A stretch of DNA of 64,000 nucleotides from Dryocola sp032051265 (GCA_032051265.1 DAMBYU010000004.1:1-64000), one strand, 5' to 3'; positions 7,859 to 17,400 are shown, numbered from the stretch's first letter. The notes: generated from the sequence alone by a model not told the origin. Numbers and translations: made by a program.

Positions 7859-9313
7859 TTATTTATCAGTAGGTGAAACAAGCGCTGGCTCCGGCAGCCT
7901 ATGGCCAAAGCGGTTGCCGATTACGAAGGCCAACAAACTTAATAATAGTGAAGGAATAATCGGGTGGAAGCTGAACGGCTGGATATTAAAACTTGCCAGC
8001 AGGGCGTACAGCACGCCGCCGACTATCATGGCGCTCAACGCCCCCGCCGCATTAGCGCGCTCCCAGTACAGGCCCAGCACCAGCGGCCAGAGGAACACGG
8101 CTTCGAGCCCGCCAAAAGCGAGCAGGTTAAGCCAGATGATCATCTCCGGCGGACGCCAGGCGGCAAGCAGTAACAATACGCCTAATATTAACGTGATCGC
8201 GGAGGTCATTCGCTTAAGCAGCTTTTCATTGCGGATCTGCTCAGGGCGCATGTTGAGGTAGAGATCTTTGACGATCGTCGCCGAAGACTGCAGCAGCTGC
8301 GCGTTAATGGTCGACATAATGGCGGCCATCGGTGCCGCGAGAAAGATCCCCGCGGCAACGGGCGGCAGTACCGTTACCATAAGCGTTGGAATAACCAGAT
8401 CGGGCACGTGTAAATCAGGTAACACAGCCCGTCCCAGCGCGCCCGCCAGGTGCATTCCGAACATCAACACGGCCACCACAATAGTGCCCAGAATAATGCC
8501 GAGGTGGACGGCCTTGCTGTCTTTGTAGGAGATACAGCGCACGGCGGTATGCGGCAAACCAATCACACCGAAGCACACCAGTACCCAGAACGAAGTCATA
8601 AAGGCAGGCGAAAGAATATTGTCCGCGCCCTGTGGAGAAACCAGTTTCGGGTCGATGTGCTGAAGTTTATCAACGGCGCTTTCCAGGCCTCCTGCGGCGT
8701 GTATCACACCAATCAACAGCAGGACGGTGCCAAGCAGCATTACCAGCCCCTGCATGGCGTCGTTTAACACGCTGGCACGGAAACCACCGAACGCGGTGTA
8801 GAGCGCAATACTGATACCGAAGATCAGCAGGCCAGTTTCGTAAGGAATTCCCGCGGCGGTTTCAAGCAGTCGTGCGCCACCGATGAACTGCACCGTCATC
8901 GCGCCGATAAACGCGACCAGCAGGCTCAGGCTTGCCAGCCAGACCAGCAGGCGGCTCTGGTAGCGCGCATAAAGCATATCGTTAAGCGTCACCGCGTTGT
9001 AACGGCGCGCCAGAATGGCAAATTTCTTCCCTAAGATGCCTAAGGATAACCAGACTGCGGGCAGCTGAATCATCGCCAGCAGGACCCAGCCCAGACCATA
9101 TTTATAGGCGGCTCCGGGCCCGCCGATAAACGAGCTGGCGCTGATATAGGTAGCCGTCAGGGTCATCGCCAGCACGAATCCGCCCATTGAGCGGCTGCCG
9201 AGAAAATATTCGTTCAGGAAATTACCGGCGCTCCGCTTGCGCATGGCGTAAATGGATAAGCCAAACACCACGAGCAGATAAGCAATAAGAGGCAGGATCA
9301 CTTCAAGCTGCAT
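7859..9313 (-). CDS. panF: Sodium/pantothenate symporter
   Basis: Inner-membrane transporter of the sodium:solute symporter family that brings in pantothenate, the precursor of coenzyme A. About thirteen hydrophobic helices can be followed. The family signature appears as GLPHTAVRCISYKDSKA and near LTATYISASSFIGGPGAA. I chose the ATG at 9313, giving 484 residues that begin MQLEVILPL like the E. coli protein, over a longer frame starting at 9337; a GGAGG site lies six bases before it. The start overlaps the end of yhdT by 11 bases, so the two are translationally coupled. Confidence 0.96.
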   Translation of the reverse strand: MQLEVILPLIAYLLVVFGLSIYAMRKRSAGNFLNEYFLGSRSMGGFVLAMTLTATYISASSFIGGPGAAYKYGLGWVLLAMIQLPAVWLSLGILGKKFAILARRYNAVTLNDMLYARYQSRLLVWLASLSLLVAFIGAMTVQFIGGARLLETAAGIPYETGLLIFGISIALYTAFGGFRASVLNDAMQGLVMLLGTVLLLIGVIHAAGGLESAVDKLQHIDPKLVSPQGADNILSPAFMTSFWVLVCFGVIGLPHTAVRCISYKDSKAVHLGIILGTIVVAVLMFGMHLAGALGRAVLPDLHVPDLVIPTLMVTVLPPVAAGIFLAAPMAAIMSTINAQLLQSSATIVKDLYLNMRPEQIRNEKLLKRMTSAITLILGVLLLLAAWRPPEMIIWLNLLAFGGLEAVFLWPLVLGLYWERANAAGALSAMIVGGVLYALLASFNIQPFSFHPIIPSLLLSLLAFVIGNRFGHRLPEPALVSPTDK

Positions 9314-9545
9314 TGTCATCCTCCAGCGGGATGTCACGGAAGATAAACTTCACCATCATCCAGCACAGCAGGATAAAGATCAGAGGTACCAGCAGACAGG
9401 CCATCTCAAACCAGTGCGGCAGACCCGTCGGGCCAGTCCCGTCGCCAGGTAAGTAAGCAGCCACTAACCAAGCTGCAAGGTAGGCCAGGGTTAGCCACAG
9501 CGCCCAGCGCGCTTCTTTATGGGCCTGAACAAAACGCTTGTCCAT
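9303..9545 (-). CDS. yhdT: Small membrane protein YhdT (DUF997)
   Basis: Eighty-residue inner-membrane protein with two hydrophobic helices (about residues 15-36 and 46-70), separated by a short loop with PGDGTGPTGLPHWFE. It belongs to the DUF997/YhdT family. Small proteins of this kind are often encoded next to a sodium:solute symporter and may be accessory subunits, but this is inference. It overlaps panF by 11 bases and follows accC behind a terminator. Confidence 0.9.
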   Translation of the reverse strand: MDKRFVQAHKEARWALWLTLAYLAAWLVAAYLPGDGTGPTGLPHWFEMACLLVPLIFILLCWMMVKFIFRDIPLEDDNAA

Positions 9546-9604
9546 CGTTGTCCCTTGAGTTCACAGAAAGCGGCGATTGTAACGCATAGCGGCGGGTGGG
9601 GGAT

Positions 9605-9638
9605 CAAAAAAGAAAAAGGCCGCAGCAGCGGCCTTTTT
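9605..9638. terminator. Terminator after accC
   Basis: An 11-bp stem (9613-9623 with 9628-9638) with loop AGCA and A/T tracts on both sides, placed 20 bases after the accC stop codon. It should end most accBC transcripts before yhdT. Confidence 0.9.
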
Positions 9639-9657
9639 AGCGACGTGGTCGAAAAAC

Positions 9658-11004
9658 TTAGTCCTGAAGACCCAGTTTTTTCTCCAGGTAGTGGATGTTA
9701 GTACCACCGTGCTGGAAATGTTCGTCGTTCATAATACGGGTCTGCAGCTCAACGTTGGTTTTAATACCGTCGATGATCAGTTCCGCCAGGGCATTCTTCA
9801 TACGAGCGATGGCCACTTCACGGGTTTCGCCGTAACAGATCAGTTTGCCGATCATGGAATCGTAGTACGGCGGCACTGTATAACCGGCGTAAATGTGCGA
9901 TTCCCAGCGCACGCCAAAACCACCTGGCGCATGGAAGCGGGTGATTTTGCCAGGGCTTGGCAAGAAGGTGTTCGGGTCTTCGGCGTTAATACGGCATTCC
10001 ACCGCGTGGCCTTTAACGTGAACTTCATCCTGCTTGATAGACAGCGGCTGACCTGCAGCGATACGCAACTGCTCTTTGATCAAATCAACGCCGGTGATCA
10101 TTTCTGTTACCGGATGCTCAACCTGAATACGGGTGTTCATCTCGATGAAGTAGAACTCGCCGTTTTCGAACAGGAACTCGAAGGTACCCGCACCGCGATA
10201 GTTGATATCGACACAGGCTTTCGCGCAACGCTCGCCGATGAATTTACGCAGTTCAGGCGTGATGCCCGGCGCTGGCGCTTCTTCAACAACTTTCTGGTGA
10301 CGACGCTGCATGGAGCAGTCGCGTTCTGCCAGATAGATTGCGTTACCCTGACCGTCTGCCAGTACCTGAATCTCGATATGGCGTGGGTTCTCGAGATACT
10401 TCTCCATATAGACCATGTCGTTGTTGAAAGCCGCTTTCGCTTCCGCACGGGTCATATTAATGGATTGTTCCAGTTCCGCATCGCTGCGGACCACACGCAT
10501 ACCGCGACCGCCGCCGCCGCCGGACGCTTTGATAATCACCGGATAGCCGATGCGTTTCGCATGAGCACGGTTTTTATCCATGTCGCCGTCTAACGGGCCG
10601 TCAGAGCCGGGCACGCAAGGTACGCCCGCTTTCTTCATGGCGTTGATGGCGGAAACTTTATCGCCCATCAGGCGGATAGTCTCGGCGCGTGGGCCAATGA
10701 AGATAAAGCCTGAGCGCTCAACCTGCTCGGCAAAGTTAGCGTTTTCAGACAGGAAGCCATAACCCGGGTGAATCGCTACCGCGCCAGTAATTTCAGCGGC
10801 AGAGATAATGGCCGGAATATTCAGATAGCTTTTTACGGATGGCGCCGGACCGATACAGACCGTTTCATCCGCCAGTAATACATGTTTTAAGTCGCGATCC
10901 GCGCTTGAATGCACGGCGACAGTCTTGATGCCCAGCTCTTTACAGGCACGAAGAATACGCAGAGCAATCTCGCCGCGGTTGGCGATGACAATTTTATCCA
11001 GCAT
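9658..11004 (-). CDS. accC: Acetyl-CoA carboxylase, biotin carboxylase subunit
   Basis: ATP-dependent enzyme that carboxylates biotin carried by AccB, the first half-reaction of malonyl-CoA synthesis for fatty acids. It has the ATP-grasp fold: the N-terminal Rossmann part MLDKIVIANRGEIALR, the glycine-rich lid GGGGRGMRVV near 163-172, and the catalytic stretch with FIEMNTRIQVEHPVTE near 285-300. The ATG at 11004 gives 448 residues, as expected (E. coli 449); the longer frame from 11043 runs into accB and has no support. It follows accB after 10 bases. Confidence 0.98.
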   Translation of the reverse strand: MLDKIVIANRGEIALRILRACKELGIKTVAVHSSADRDLKHVLLADETVCIGPAPSVKSYLNIPAIISAAEITGAVAIHPGYGFLSENANFAEQVERSGFIFIGPRAETIRLMGDKVSAINAMKKAGVPCVPGSDGPLDGDMDKNRAHAKRIGYPVIIKASGGGGGRGMRVVRSDAELEQSINMTRAEAKAAFNNDMVYMEKYLENPRHIEIQVLADGQGNAIYLAERDCSMQRRHQKVVEEAPAPGITPELRKFIGERCAKACVDINYRGAGTFEFLFENGEFYFIEMNTRIQVEHPVTEMITGVDLIKEQLRIAAGQPLSIKQDEVHVKGHAVECRINAEDPNTFLPSPGKITRFHAPGGFGVRWESHIYAGYTVPPYYDSMIGKLICYGETREVAIARMKNALAELIIDGIKTNVELQTRIMNDEHFQHGGTNIHYLEKKLGLQD

Positions 11005-11014
11005 GTTCGCCTCG

Positions 11015-11491
11015 TTACTCGATGACGACCAGCGGCTCGTCATATTCTACCGGTTGACCATTTTCAAGCAGGACGGCTTTCACCACGCCAGCTTTGTCAG
11101 CTTCGATCTGGTTCATCATTTTCATTGCTTCAACGATGCACAGGGTGTCGCCAACGTTAACTTTCTGGCCAACTTCAACAAACGCTTTCGCATCCGGGCT
11201 TGGGGTGCGGTAGAAAGTACCGACCATCGGGGAACGTACGATGTGACCACTGACTTCAGCAGCCGCTGGCGCTTCCATTACCGGGGCGGTGGCAGGAGCA
11301 ACAGCGTTAGACAGGCCTGGTTGCGGCTGTGGCTGGTACATTGGAGCATAAGCCTGTTGCATCATTGGGTAGCCCGCGTTTGGCGCGCTACGGCTGATAC
11401 GAACAGACTCTTCGCCTTCAGAAATTTCCAGTTCGGAGATGCCTGATTCTTCAACCAGCTCGATCAGTTTTTTAATCTTACGAATATCCAT
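11015..11491 (-). CDS. accB: Biotin carboxyl carrier protein of acetyl-CoA carboxylase
   Basis: Carrier subunit of acetyl-CoA carboxylase, 158 residues. A helical N-terminal region is followed by a flexible linker rich in Ala, Pro and Gln (about 36-80) and by the C-terminal biotinyl domain. The biotin-accepting lysine is in EAMKMMNQ at about residue 124, and the characteristic thumb-like loop is at TFYRTPSPDAK. In E. coli AccB represses its own operon through its N-terminus; the same is expected here but no operator can be recognised. It follows aroQ by 21 bases, so the two may share a transcript. Confidence 0.98.
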   Translation of the reverse strand: MDIRKIKKLIELVEESGISELEISEGEESVRISRSAPNAGYPMMQQAYAPMYQPQPQPGLSNAVAPATAPVMEAPAAAEVSGHIVRSPMVGTFYRTPSPDAKAFVEVGQKVNVGDTLCIVEAMKMMNQIEADKAGVVKAVLLENGQPVEYDEPLVVIE

Positions 11492-11512
11492 GAGTGGGTT
11501 CCGTACTCTTGT

Positions 11513-11965
11513 TTAGATGGATTTTGACAGGCGTTTTACCGCCGTCTGTAGTGCATATGAATAACCGTCAGCGCCTAATCCGCAGATAACACCAACGGCT
11601 TTATCAGAAAGATATGAATGATGGCGGAACGGTTCGCGCGCATGCACATTGCTCAGGTGGATCTCGATAAACGGGATATTCACCGCCAGCAAGGCATCAC
11701 GCAGCGCAACGCTCGTATGCGTAAACGCGGCCGGATTGATCAGGATAAAGTCGACGTTGTCTTTTGCCTGATGAATTCGGTCGATCAGCGCATACTCTGC
11801 ATTCGATTGCAGGTGGCTGAGCGACACGTTGAGGGCTTTCGCTTCGTTTTCAAGCGTGTTAACAATCTGTGCCAGCGTCTGGTGGCCGTACTTATCCGGC
11901 TCGCGTGTTCCCAGCGTATTCAGATTAGGACCGTTCAAAAGCAAAATGTGAAAATTACCCGACAT
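11513..11965 (-). CDS. aroQ: Type II 3-dehydroquinate dehydratase
   Basis: Dehydrates 3-dehydroquinate to 3-dehydroshikimate in the shikimate pathway, by the type II mechanism unrelated to AroD. The 150-residue chain has the family opening LLLNGPNLNTLGTREPDKYG, containing the catalytic tyrosine and lid arginine, then NPAAFTHTSVALRDAL and the histidine of IEIHLSNVHAREPFRHHS near 100-115. It probably forms a dodecamer like its homologues. It is placed directly before accB. From memory E. coli K-12 has no aroQ at this locus, so the organism probably carries both type I and type II enzymes, or only this one; AroD is not in the window. Confidence 0.95.
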   Translation of the reverse strand: MSGNFHILLLNGPNLNTLGTREPDKYGHQTLAQIVNTLENEAKALNVSLSHLQSNAEYALIDRIHQAKDNVDFILINPAAFTHTSVALRDALLAVNIPFIEIHLSNVHAREPFRHHSYLSDKAVGVICGLGADGYSYALQTAVKRLSKSI

Positions 11966-12198
11966 CGTGCTGCCATCTCCCGCAATTTGTAGGCATTTTA
12001 CAAAATATACCTAAGTTGCCCGGTTGTCACCTTCAGAGCCTGAAAATGCCCCTCGGGAAAAACCAAAGTCGCACATTATAACGATTTCGTAGCATTTGGC
12101 AGCTAAATACTGGTCTTATCAGGGAAGATGATCAACCGATATCGCTTTCGACGCCCGTCAGCGGGCGTGTTTTGTGGAGACGGGCGCAATTCCTGGAT

Positions 12199-12798
12199 TT
12201 ATCGCCACCACTGGCGGAACTTCTTGTAACGCAGGGCGAGGAGGATGAAGGCACCCAATGCATAAAGCAAGGGCTGGGGTGAGATTATCTTCACCGACCA
12301 GAGGTAATGTATCGGCGCGAGAATCGCCACCAGATAGACGAAGTTATGCAGTTTTTGCCAGCGTCGGCCAAGTTTACGCTGCGCGCTTTGCGTAGATGTC
12401 GCCGCCAAAGCGAGCAAAACCAGCCAGCTAATGATGCCCAGCAACAGGTAAGGGCGAGTTACGAGTTCCTGGCCCAGCAGGCGCAGGTTATTGATTCCCA
12501 GCTCTAACAGTGAGTAGCTGATCAGATGCAGCGTCGCCCAGGCAAAGCACCAGACGCCCAACAACCGGCGCGTGCGAATCAGCAAAGGTTGCTTGGCGTA
12601 GCGGGCCAGAGGCGTGATTAATAACGTCGCCAGCAATAATTTTAGCGCCATCCTGCCGGTAAAATGCTGAATATCTTTAGCCGGGTCCGCGCTGAACAGC
12701 CCCTGGCTGGCGGCGTATATCAGCCATATAAAAGGTAAGAATGCGGCGAGATGCAGGGCTACCTTTAGCCAGATAATTTGTTTTGCTGTCAGTCGCAC
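12199..12798 (-). CDS. msrQ: Heme-binding membrane subunit MsrQ of the periplasmic methionine sulfoxide reductase
   Basis: Inner-membrane protein (formerly YedZ) that passes electrons from the respiratory chain to periplasmic MsrP. It has 199 residues and about six hydrophobic helices. Conserved histidines lie in helices at LKVALHLAAFLP, FAWATLHLIS and WQKLHNFVYLVAILAPIHYLW and are the likely heme ligands. It starts next to the msrP stop codon with no gap, so the pair is one operon. The 233-base stretch between it and aroQ holds only a GC hairpin at 12151-12168. Confidence 0.94.
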   Translation of the reverse strand: MRLTAKQIIWLKVALHLAAFLPFIWLIYAASQGLFSADPAKDIQHFTGRMALKLLLATLLITPLARYAKQPLLIRTRRLLGVWCFAWATLHLISYSLLELGINNLRLLGQELVTRPYLLLGIISWLVLLALAATSTQSAQRKLGRRWQKLHNFVYLVAILAPIHYLWSVKIISPQPLLYALGAFILLALRYKKFRQWWR

Positions 12799-13803
12799 TC
12801 AGAAGTTCTCCTTGAGGTTCAGGCCCCGGTAAAGTGAGGCAACCTGTTCGGCATAACCGTTAAACAGCAACGTTGGCTGACGTTTTACATCCAGCACGCC
12901 GCCGGAGCCGATAAATCTTTCCGATGCCTGCGACCAGCGCGGATGATCAACATGTGGATTCACGTTGGCATAAAAGCCGTATTCATCCGGCGCGGCCATA
13001 TTCCAGGTCGTTGGCGGCAGCTCGCGGACTAATTTGATGCTGACGATAGACTTAATGCCCTTAAAGCCATATTTCCAGGGGACGGTAAGGCGGATGGGGG
13101 CGCCGTTTTGCGGCGGCAGCGCTTTGCCGTAAACGCCCACGGTCAACATAGTCAGCGGATGCATCGCCTCATCGAGGCGGAGCCCTTCTACATAAGGGTA
13201 TTTCAGGCCGCCGCCAATAAAGCGATCTTCCTGACCTGGCATCTGTTCAGGGGCATACAACGTTTCAAAGGCGACATACTTCGCATTGCTGGTCGGCTCG
13301 ACAAGCGCCAGCAGTTTGCTGAGCGGGAAGCCAATCCACGGCACCACCATCGACCAAGCTTCCACGCAGCGCATACGGTAGATGCGCTCTTCTAACGGGA
13401 AACGTTTGTAGAGGTCGTCCAGATCGAGGGTTATGGGGTTGGCCACCTCGCCGCTGATTTTCACCTGCCAGGGATCGGTTTTCAGGCTGCCCGCATTGGC
13501 TGCCGGATCGGCTTTATCCAGTCCAAACTCGTAAAAGTTGTTATAGCCGGTGACCTTATCTTCCGGGGTCAGGGGGAGTTTTGTCTGCCACCGGGCGGGC
13601 TGGCTGAAGGTCAGCGGTTTACCTGCGGGGGCAGGTGGGCGGTCGTTGCCTTTGAACCACGAGAGAATGTCCGCCTCAGCCGTATGCGGGAGGGAGAGCG
13701 CCGCCGCGCTGATGCCCAGCGCTTTAAGCACCTGACGGCGCTTGAGCATAAAAACGGATTCTGGCGTAACGTCCGCTTCAGTAAGGTGAGCAATCTTCTT
13801 CAT
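12799..13803 (-). CDS. msrP: Periplasmic methionine sulfoxide reductase, molybdopterin subunit MsrP
   Basis: Repairs oxidised methionine in periplasmic proteins. The ATG at 13803, with GGAG six bases upstream, gives 334 residues, the same as E. coli MsrP. The N-terminus has a twin-arginine signal (KRRQVLKALGIS, hydrophobic core, then a cleavage site near AEA), so the folded cofactor-loaded enzyme is exported by Tat. The sulfite-oxidase-fold core contains the molybdenum-ligating cysteine in YRMRCVEAWSM. It is divergent from csrD with a 293-base gap. In E. coli the gene lies elsewhere, beside hprRS; no such two-component system is seen here. Confidence 0.96.
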   Translation of the reverse strand: MKKIAHLTEADVTPESVFMLKRRQVLKALGISAAALSLPHTAEADILSWFKGNDRPPAPAGKPLTFSQPARWQTKLPLTPEDKVTGYNNFYEFGLDKADPAANAGSLKTDPWQVKISGEVANPITLDLDDLYKRFPLEERIYRMRCVEAWSMVVPWIGFPLSKLLALVEPTSNAKYVAFETLYAPEQMPGQEDRFIGGGLKYPYVEGLRLDEAMHPLTMLTVGVYGKALPPQNGAPIRLTVPWKYGFKGIKSIVSIKLVRELPPTTWNMAAPDEYGFYANVNPHVDHPRWSQASERFIGSGGVLDVKRQPTLLFNGYAEQVASLYRGLNLKENF

Positions 13804-14096
13804 GGCAATCTCCATCGGGGCTTTTCACTAAGCATGACGGAGAAGTGGCATCCCGGCGAATATGTCACAAAAAATTGAAATTTGGGCCACGGGGGCCGTC
13901 ACAAGCGGGGCTTATTATGGGAAACAACTCCCGGGGGTCTATACTCGCTAACTGGCGTGTCGCATCCGTTTTCTGCATTAAATAGCGATATTTTGTCTGT
14001 GGGTATTTGCCAGGCAAGGTCTTTTGCTATGTAATGCCGCGTCAGTCATGGCCCGGCTTAAGGCGGCAATCTTCCTCATACGGAGTTAACACAGGG

Positions 14097-16037
14097 ATGC
14101 GATTAACGACGAAACTTTCTGCTTTCATGACCTTGCTAACCGGGTTCGCGATCTTTGTAACGCTTATCGGCTGCTCGCTGAGCTTTTTTAACGCGGCGCA
14201 TGAAAAAGTTAACCAGCGAGTGCTGTCCGTTGCCACCATTATTGATAATGAGCTGGTCATCTCTTCCCCGCAAATTTTGCTCGCGCGTCTCAATGAAATT
14301 ATGGTTCCCGTTGATATCACTGAAATTCATCTCAGGCTGGGTGACAAAGTGGTGTACGAACATGAACTGAAACAGCTCTATCACCCTGAGGGCGCTCAAT
14401 ACGGTTATCGCAGCGTAACGGTTGAGTTGATGAAGCATCCTGGCATGTTCGTCAGCCTGACTTTCCGCGATCCCGTGGCATATTATTACAACTCCCTGTT
14501 TAACACCGTGCCGCTTACCGTCGCCATTGGTTTCATGATCCTGGTGCTATTTTTTGCTGTTGGCTGGATAAAAAAACAGCTTGCGGGAGAAGAGTTGCTG
14601 GAAAACCGTGCGACCAGAATTCTTAACGGCGAGCGCAGCGCAGATGTGCGGGGGTCGGTGCTTGAATGGCCAACCCGTGCCAGCAGCGCCCTTGACGTCC
14701 TGCTTTCTGATTTACAAAACGCGAGCGAGCAGCGCAGTAGAATGGACACATTGATTCGCGCTTTCGCCGCACAGGATGCAAAAACCGGGCTTAATAATCG
14801 TCTGTTTTTCGACAATCAACTGGCGATGCTGCTTGAAGATCAGGAGCAGGTTGGCGCCTATGGCGTGGTAATGATTGTCCGCCTGCCTGATTTTGACACC
14901 CTCCACGACACCTGGGGTCGCTCCGCGGTGGAAGAGTACCTCTTTACGCTGATTAATATGCTGTCGACCTTTGTGATGCGCTACCCAGGCGCCTTGCTGG
15001 CGCGCTATTTTCGTAGCGATTTTGCGGTCCTGCTGCCGCACCGTACGTTGAAAGAAGCCGATGGCATTGCCAGCCAGCTGCTGACAGCCGTAGATACTCT
15101 GCCGCCGACCCGCATGTTAGATCGTAATGACATGCTGCATATTGGTATTTGCGCATGGCGCAGCGGGCAAACCAAAGAGCAGGTCATGGAGAGTGCTGAG
15201 GTGGCAACCCGCAACGCCTCTTTGCAGGGCGCAAATAGCTGGTCGGTGTATGACGATAAGCTGCCTGAGAAAGGACGCGGAAACGTTAAATGGCGTACGC
15301 TTATTGAGCAGGCGCTGCGACGCGGCGGTCCACGCTTCTATCAAAAGCCGGCGGTAATGCGCAACGGTTATACCCATCATCGCGAAATCATGTGCCGTAT
15401 CTTTGATGGTGAACACGAAGTCCTCTCGGCTGAGTATATGCCGATGGTAAGGCAGTTCGGTTTGTTCGAGCAGTACGATCGCCAGCTGGTAACGCGCACC
15501 CTTCCTCTTATTAGCTTCTGGCCGGAAGAGACGCTGGCTATTCAGATTACCGTCGACTCGCTGGTTCGCGTGCCTTTTCAGCGCTGGCTCAGGGATGTGC
15601 TGATGCAATGTGAAAAATCGCTGCGTAAACGAATTATTTTTGAACTTGCAGAAGCAGATGTTTGTCAACACATCAGCCGGTTACAACCGGTTATTCGTTT
15701 AATAAAGGCTTTGGACGTTCGTGTTGCGGTTGTCCAGGCCGGGTTAACCGTCGTGAGTACAACCTATATCAAGGCGCTGAATGTAGAGCTTATTAAGCTG
15801 CATCCAGGACTAGTAAGGAACATTGAGAAGCGAACCGAAAATCAGTTATTTGTACAGAGTCTCGTTGAGGCCTGTAATGGAACACAAACGCAAGTTTTTG
15901 CCACGGGCGTCAGAAAGCGTGGCGAATGGCAGACCCTGGTTGAGAAAGGGGTGAGTGGCGCTCAGGGTGATTTCTTTGCCGCCTCAGCGCCTCTGGACAG
16001 TAACGTGAAAAAATATTCTCAAAGATACTCGGTTTAA
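14097..16037 (+). CDS. csrD: RNase E specificity factor CsrD
   Basis: Inner-membrane protein that targets the small RNAs CsrB and CsrC for RNase E decay. The ATG at 14097 gives 646 residues, the E. coli length; the longer frame from 14007 is not supported. Two membrane helices (about residues 7-30 and 135-155) flank a periplasmic domain and are followed by a HAMP-like stretch, a GGDEF domain and an EAL domain. Both catalytic motifs are degenerate: FRSDF in place of GGDEF near residue 305, and EIM in place of EAL near 424. It is therefore not expected to make or break cyclic di-GMP, as known for the family. Confidence 0.95.
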   Translation: MRLTTKLSAFMTLLTGFAIFVTLIGCSLSFFNAAHEKVNQRVLSVATIIDNELVISSPQILLARLNEIMVPVDITEIHLRLGDKVVYEHELKQLYHPEGAQYGYRSVTVELMKHPGMFVSLTFRDPVAYYYNSLFNTVPLTVAIGFMILVLFFAVGWIKKQLAGEELLENRATRILNGERSADVRGSVLEWPTRASSALDVLLSDLQNASEQRSRMDTLIRAFAAQDAKTGLNNRLFFDNQLAMLLEDQEQVGAYGVVMIVRLPDFDTLHDTWGRSAVEEYLFTLINMLSTFVMRYPGALLARYFRSDFAVLLPHRTLKEADGIASQLLTAVDTLPPTRMLDRNDMLHIGICAWRSGQTKEQVMESAEVATRNASLQGANSWSVYDDKLPEKGRGNVKWRTLIEQALRRGGPRFYQKPAVMRNGYTHHREIMCRIFDGEHEVLSAEYMPMVRQFGLFEQYDRQLVTRTLPLISFWPEETLAIQITVDSLVRVPFQRWLRDVLMQCEKSLRKRIIFELAEADVCQHISRLQPVIRLIKALDVRVAVVQAGLTVVSTTYIKALNVELIKLHPGLVRNIEKRTENQLFVQSLVEACNGTQTQVFATGVRKRGEWQTLVEKGVSGAQGDFFAASAPLDSNVKKYSQRYSV

Positions 16038-16344
16038 CCTGCCGTTTATCAAGTTTTCACGTAGAATAACGCGCGCTGCATCTCATGGGGACGCATATGT
16101 CTGCCGGCCAGAATATCGCAGCGTTTAATGTATCGGTTTGCTACTTAGCCTTGTTCGTTTACTCTACAGCGTTTGTTCACTTCCCGAGCGGTTTGCGAAC
16201 CAATGTTTCTTAGGTGTAACAGGTAAAGTAAACTGCACAAATTTTCACCGTTGCAGAACATTTATGCGCCTTGTCGCTGCAGCGTGTGGTTGGTAAAGTA
16301 AGCGGATTTTGTTTCCGCCCCAGCTTTCAGGATTATCCTTTAGT
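16038..16344 (+). promoter_or_regulatory. csrD-mreB intergenic region with mreB leader
   Basis: A 307-base stretch without a gene. E. coli mreB is known to have several promoters in this position. AT-rich segments near 16140-16160 and 16210-16245 could hold them, but I cannot assign -35/-10 pairs with confidence and see no clear csrD terminator. Confidence 0.4.
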
Positions 16345-17388
16345 ATGTTGAAAAAATTTCGTGGCATGTTTTCCAATGACCTGTCCATTGACCTGGGTAC
16401 CGCGAATACCCTGATTTATGTAAAAGGACAAGGCATCGTACTGAATGAGCCCTCCGTCGTGGCCATTCGCCAGGATCGTGCCGGTTCACCAAAAAGCGTT
16501 GCTGCCGTAGGTCATGACGCAAAACAGATGCTGGGCCGTACGCCTGGCAATATCGCGGCTATTCGTCCAATGAAAGATGGCGTTATCGCCGACTTCTTCG
16601 TGACTGAAAAAATGTTGCAGCACTTCATCAAGCAGGTCCACAGCAACAGCTTCATGCGCCCAAGCCCGCGCGTGCTGGTGTGCGTGCCGGTTGGCGCAAC
16701 GCAGGTAGAACGCCGCGCAATCCGCGAATCCGCTCAGGGTGCTGGCGCACGTGAAGTATTCCTGATTGAAGAGCCAATGGCTGCGGCTATCGGTGCCGGC
16801 CTGCCGGTTTCTGAAGCAACCGGTTCTATGGTTGTGGATATCGGCGGCGGTACTACTGAAGTGGCCGTTATCTCCCTGAACGGCGTGGTTTACTCTTCTT
16901 CTGTTCGTATCGGCGGTGACCGCTTCGATGAAGCCATTATTAATTATGTGCGCCGTAACTACGGCTCCCTGATTGGTGAAGCAACGGCTGAACGTATCAA
17001 GCATGAAATCGGTTCTGCTTATCCGGGTGATGAAGTTCGTGAAATCGAAGTTCGTGGCCGTAACCTGGCTGAAGGCGTTCCACGTGGTTTCACTCTGAAC
17101 TCCAACGAAATTCTCGAAGCGCTGCAAGAGCCGCTGACGGGTATTGTTAGCGCGGTCATGGTTGCGCTGGAACAGTGTCCGCCAGAGCTGGCTTCCGACA
17201 TCTCCGAGCGCGGTATGGTGTTGACCGGTGGCGGCGCCTTGCTGCGTAACCTCGACCGTCTGCTGATGGAAGAGACCGGCATTCCAGTAGTAGTTGCAGA
17301 AGATCCATTGACTTGCGTAGCCCGTGGCGGTGGCAAGGCACTGGAAATGATCGACATGCACGGCGGCGACTTGTTCAGCGAAGAGTAA
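16345..17388 (+). CDS. mreB: Rod-shape-determining actin homologue MreB
   Basis: Cytoskeletal ATPase that forms membrane-bound filaments and guides the elongation peptidoglycan machinery. From the ATG at 16345 it has 347 residues and looks nearly identical to E. coli MreB. Visible actin-fold motifs are phosphate 1 [13 protein letters not shown] near residues 12-24, phosphate 2 [16 protein letters not shown] near 163-178, and the adenosine loop [14 protein letters not shown] near 291-304. The amphipathic N-terminus MLKKFRGMF anchors it to the membrane. mreC follows after 65 bases. Confidence 0.99.
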
Positions 17389-17400
17389 TCAGCCGCAGGT

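Noticed and set aside
9691..10593. A 300-codon open frame on the plus strand
   Set aside because: It is antisense to accC and has no ribosome-binding site or family resemblance.
12151..12168. Hairpin between msrQ and aroQ that looks like a terminator
   Set aside because: Its T-rich side faces the plus strand, where no transcript is expected; on the minus strand the stem is followed by CGAAAGC, so it was not called a terminator.
14007..14096. A 30-codon extension before csrD
   Set aside because: The ATG at 14097 gives the family length of 646 residues and the conserved start; the extension has no resemblance to CsrD.
16486..17361. A 291-codon open frame on the minus strand
   Set aside because: It mirrors mreB and is low in family-like motifs; shadow of a highly conserved gene.
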